From Poronia punctata (lineage: Eukaryota > Ascomycota > Sordariomycetes > Xylariales > Xylariaceae): DNA of 32,823 nt. The stretch spans positions 1 through 32,823 of the forward strand of contig MU401783.1 in assembly GCA_022579005.1 (NCBI GenBank). The letters run 5' to 3'. The notes beneath the pieces are model-generated. The model made no database searches, was not told the DNA's origin, and was given only the letters and a program-made list of their open reading frames with translations. This document shows positions 31,598 to 32,823 of the stretch, in pieces; the first letter of the stretch is position 1; each line of letters starts with the position of its first letter. A program made the position numbers and the translations under genes.

Positions 31598-31766
31598 TAT
31601 TAAGCGTAGGTTTATAATATTAAAGTTAACGTTATAGTTAGTTTTATAATAATTTAATTAAAAACTAAGTTCTTTTTTTTAATTTATATATAAAAGGTAG
31701 TTACTTTTATAAGCAAGCCTGCCTTGCTTATAATTAGGCTTGCCGGCTAGGAAAATGCCCTTAATA
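31598..31766 (-). repeat. Gypsy-2 5' LTR (LTR G)
   Basis: This 169-bp LTR is direct to 15955-16125. It begins TATTAAGCGTAGG (TG changed to TA) and ends CCCTTAATA. It keeps the GCAAGCCT/AGGCTTGC hairpin at 31713-31743. Being the 5' LTR of a minus-strand element, it would have held the promoter. Confidence 0.87.
31713..31743. repeat. Conserved GC-rich hairpin in LTR G
   Basis: The arms are identical to those of the hairpin at 16071-16101, and the loop differs by one base (TATAATT against TATAGTT). Confidence 0.75.
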
Positions 31767-32120
31767 TTAACCTCTTTACTTATTTAATTTATTATTTATA
31801 TAATAAATTAAATTTTCTTAGTTGTTTATAGTTAAAATATATTATTATAAGATAATTTAAAATATAATACTAATAATATATAATATATAATAAATATTGT
31901 TTTTAAACTTCTTAAAAGTTAAATTAAAATAAATATTTTTAAGGGATATTAAGGATATTAAAAACGTATTATTATTACTAGCACTTTTTAAGTAAAACTA
32001 TTTAAAACATTAGTTAAATAGATTTTTAAAAAGGAATTATTATAATAAACTTACTTAAATAAAAAGGTTAAAGTAATACTTAGATAAGGTTTTAATATTT
32101 TAATAACGTTTTTAAATATA

Positions 32121-32144
32121 TTTAAACTTATATATAAGTTTAAA
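32121..32144. repeat. Perfect 24-bp palindrome
   Basis: TTTAAACTTATA followed by its exact complement with no spacer. Confidence 0.85.
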
Positions 32145-32243
32145 GTTTTATAAGAGCAAATTAATTTATTAATTACTTAAAAGTCTAGATTTTTAAAGGC
32201 TATAATAACCTTTATAAAAGCCGTTTAAAAATTAAACGTTTAA

Positions 32244-32283
32244 ATATTAAATATAATAAAAAGTCTTTTATTATATTTAATAT
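32244..32283. repeat. Perfect inverted repeat, 18-bp arms, 4-base loop
   Basis: The arms ATATTAAATATAATAAAA (32244-32261) and its complement (32266-32283) are separated by AGTC. Confidence 0.85.
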
Positions 32284-32291
32284 ATAATTTT

Positions 32292-32326
32292 AATTTAATA
32301 TTAAATTGTATTTAAAAGCTTTTAAA
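32292..32326. repeat. Two perfect 16-bp palindromes
   Basis: AATTTAATATTAAATT is at 32292-32307 and TTTAAAAGCTTTTAAA at 32311-32326, three bases apart. Confidence 0.85.
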
Positions 32327-32438
32327 AGTAGGCTTTAAAATAGTTTAAATTTTATTTTTACTTTTTAAACTCTATTTAATAAATTAGTATTTTTTAGTTC
32401 TTATAAATAAAATAAATGGTTACTTATAGCTTTAAAGT

Positions 32439-32476
32439 ATATATTAAGTTTAAAAACAAATTTAAACTTAATATAT
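32439..32476. repeat. Perfect inverted repeat, 16-bp arms, 6-base loop
   Basis: ATATATTAAGTTTAAA (32439-32454) and its complement (32461-32476) flank AACAAA. Confidence 0.85.
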
Positions 32477-32489
32477 TAAAAGACAAGTT

Positions 32490-32528
32490 ATTATTAATAA
32501 TAAAGATTAGTATTTTATTATTAATAAT
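32490..32528. repeat. Perfect inverted repeat, 15-bp arms, 9-base loop
   Basis: Arms at 32490-32504 and 32514-32528 are built from TTATTAATAATAAA-type sequence, with loop GATTAGTAT. Confidence 0.8.
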
Positions 32529-32730
32529 CTCTTTTATGTTTTTATTTTATAAAGTAGCATTTTAAGGTTATATTGTTATTTTTTAGTAAAAAAGTCTTTA
32601 TTACTTAAAATATTTATATTTATTTTTATATTGTTAAATGTCTTTAATATAAATAAAAAGAGATTAACTTACTTTCTATTAATATTAACTTAGAGTTTTT
32701 AATTATAAGCAATAGTAAAGTTAAATAGAT

Positions 32731-32823
32731 AAAATAAATAAAATAAATAAAATAAATAAAATAAATAAAATAAATAAAATAAATAAAATAAATAAAATAA
32801 ATAAAATAAATAAAATAAATAAA
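32731..32823. repeat. 9-bp minisatellite (AAAATAAAT)n reaching the window end
   Basis: Ten exact copies of AAAATAAAT followed by three more bases run to the last base with no mismatch, so the array continues beyond the window or the assembly ends in it. Perfect identity contrasts with the decayed neighbourhood and suggests recent expansion. An A/T-only unit cannot be a target for cytosine mutation, so identity is not by itself proof of youth. Confidence 0.95.

Larger units (their letters stand above)
15955..31766 (-). mobile_element. Gypsy-2: LTR retrotransposon split by Gypsy-1
   Basis: Two direct LTRs of 171 and 169 bp bound a 15.8-kb interval. Removing the nested element 16998-23948 and one TATAA leaves about 8.85 kb. 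Minus-strand translation gives RT (28015-27463), RNase H (about 27110-26860) and integrase (about 26330-25690) in that order, the Gypsy (Metaviridae) arrangement. The 5' LTR is therefore at 31598-31766 and the 3' LTR at 15955-16125. A polypurine tract lies inside the 3' LTR. Flanks are TTTAC on the left and TTAAC on the right, an imperfect 5-bp duplication. About 2.5 kb lies 3' of the readable integrase, which is long for a gag-pol element. No frame is intact. Confidence 0.87.
31767..32730. other. Unassigned AT-rich flank right of Gypsy-2, palindrome-rich
   Basis: No gene or transposon motif was found. The stretch keeps more GA and TC than the elements, like the 15112-15954 flank, so the two are probably the pre-insertion locus. 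It carries an unusual number of perfect inverted repeats between 32121 and 32528, listed separately. The first five bases (TTAAC) are the candidate right target duplication of Gypsy-2. Confidence 0.5.

Noticed and set aside
1..32823. Mitochondrial DNA, or a Plasmodium- or Dictyostelium-like AT-rich genome
   Set aside because: There are no mitochondrial genes or intact AT-rich reading frames. Nested LTR elements with Asp-to-Asn, Trp-to-stop and TG-to-TA changes fit a fungal RIP-type compartment better.

Overview
The window looks like a heterochromatic, gene-empty, AT-rich block from a filamentous ascomycete-type fungus. A+T is about 80% or more by eye. Stop codons are dense in all six frames. 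G:C pairs appear to have been converted to A:T throughout, as expected of repeat-induced point mutation (RIP) or a similar cytosine-to-thymine process. I find no intact host gene, tRNA, rRNA or CRISPR array. Almost everything that can be recognised is a stack of nested, mutated LTR retrotransposons. The species is not identifiable from the sequence alone.

Layout: (1) 1-~2110, unassigned AT-rich DNA. (2) ~2110-3828 and 10381-13003, the two halves of a plus-strand Copia element ('Copia-1 outer', 3' LTR 12618-13003). It is split by (3) 3829-10380, a complete minus-strand copy of the same family ('Copia-1 inner', LTRs 3829-4217 and 9997-10380, target duplication TAAAA). The two copies form a large interrupted inverted repeat. 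(4) 6974-7264, inside the inner copy only, a relatively GC-rich and little-mutated insertion (possible SINE). (5) 13004-~14800, RT and RNase H remains of a second Copia family on the plus strand, followed by an LTR-like segment (14885-15111). (6) 15112-15954, unassigned flank. (7) 15955-31766, a minus-strand Gypsy element ('Gypsy-2', LTRs 15955-16125 and 31598-31766), split by (8) 16998-23948, a complete plus-strand Gypsy element ('Gypsy-1', two 235-bp LTRs, target duplication TATAA). (9) 31767-32823, a flank with a dense cluster of perfect palindromes, ending in a 9-bp tandem array that runs off the window.

The assignments rest on hand translation. Conserved pol motifs remain readable with the changes expected from G-to-A and C-to-T mutation: catalytic Asp read as Asn, Trp and Gln as stops, Cys as Tyr. 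None of the elements can encode a working protein. The nesting gives a relative history: Gypsy-1 landed in Gypsy-2, inner Copia-1 landed in outer Copia-1, and the GC-rich insert landed in inner Copia-1.
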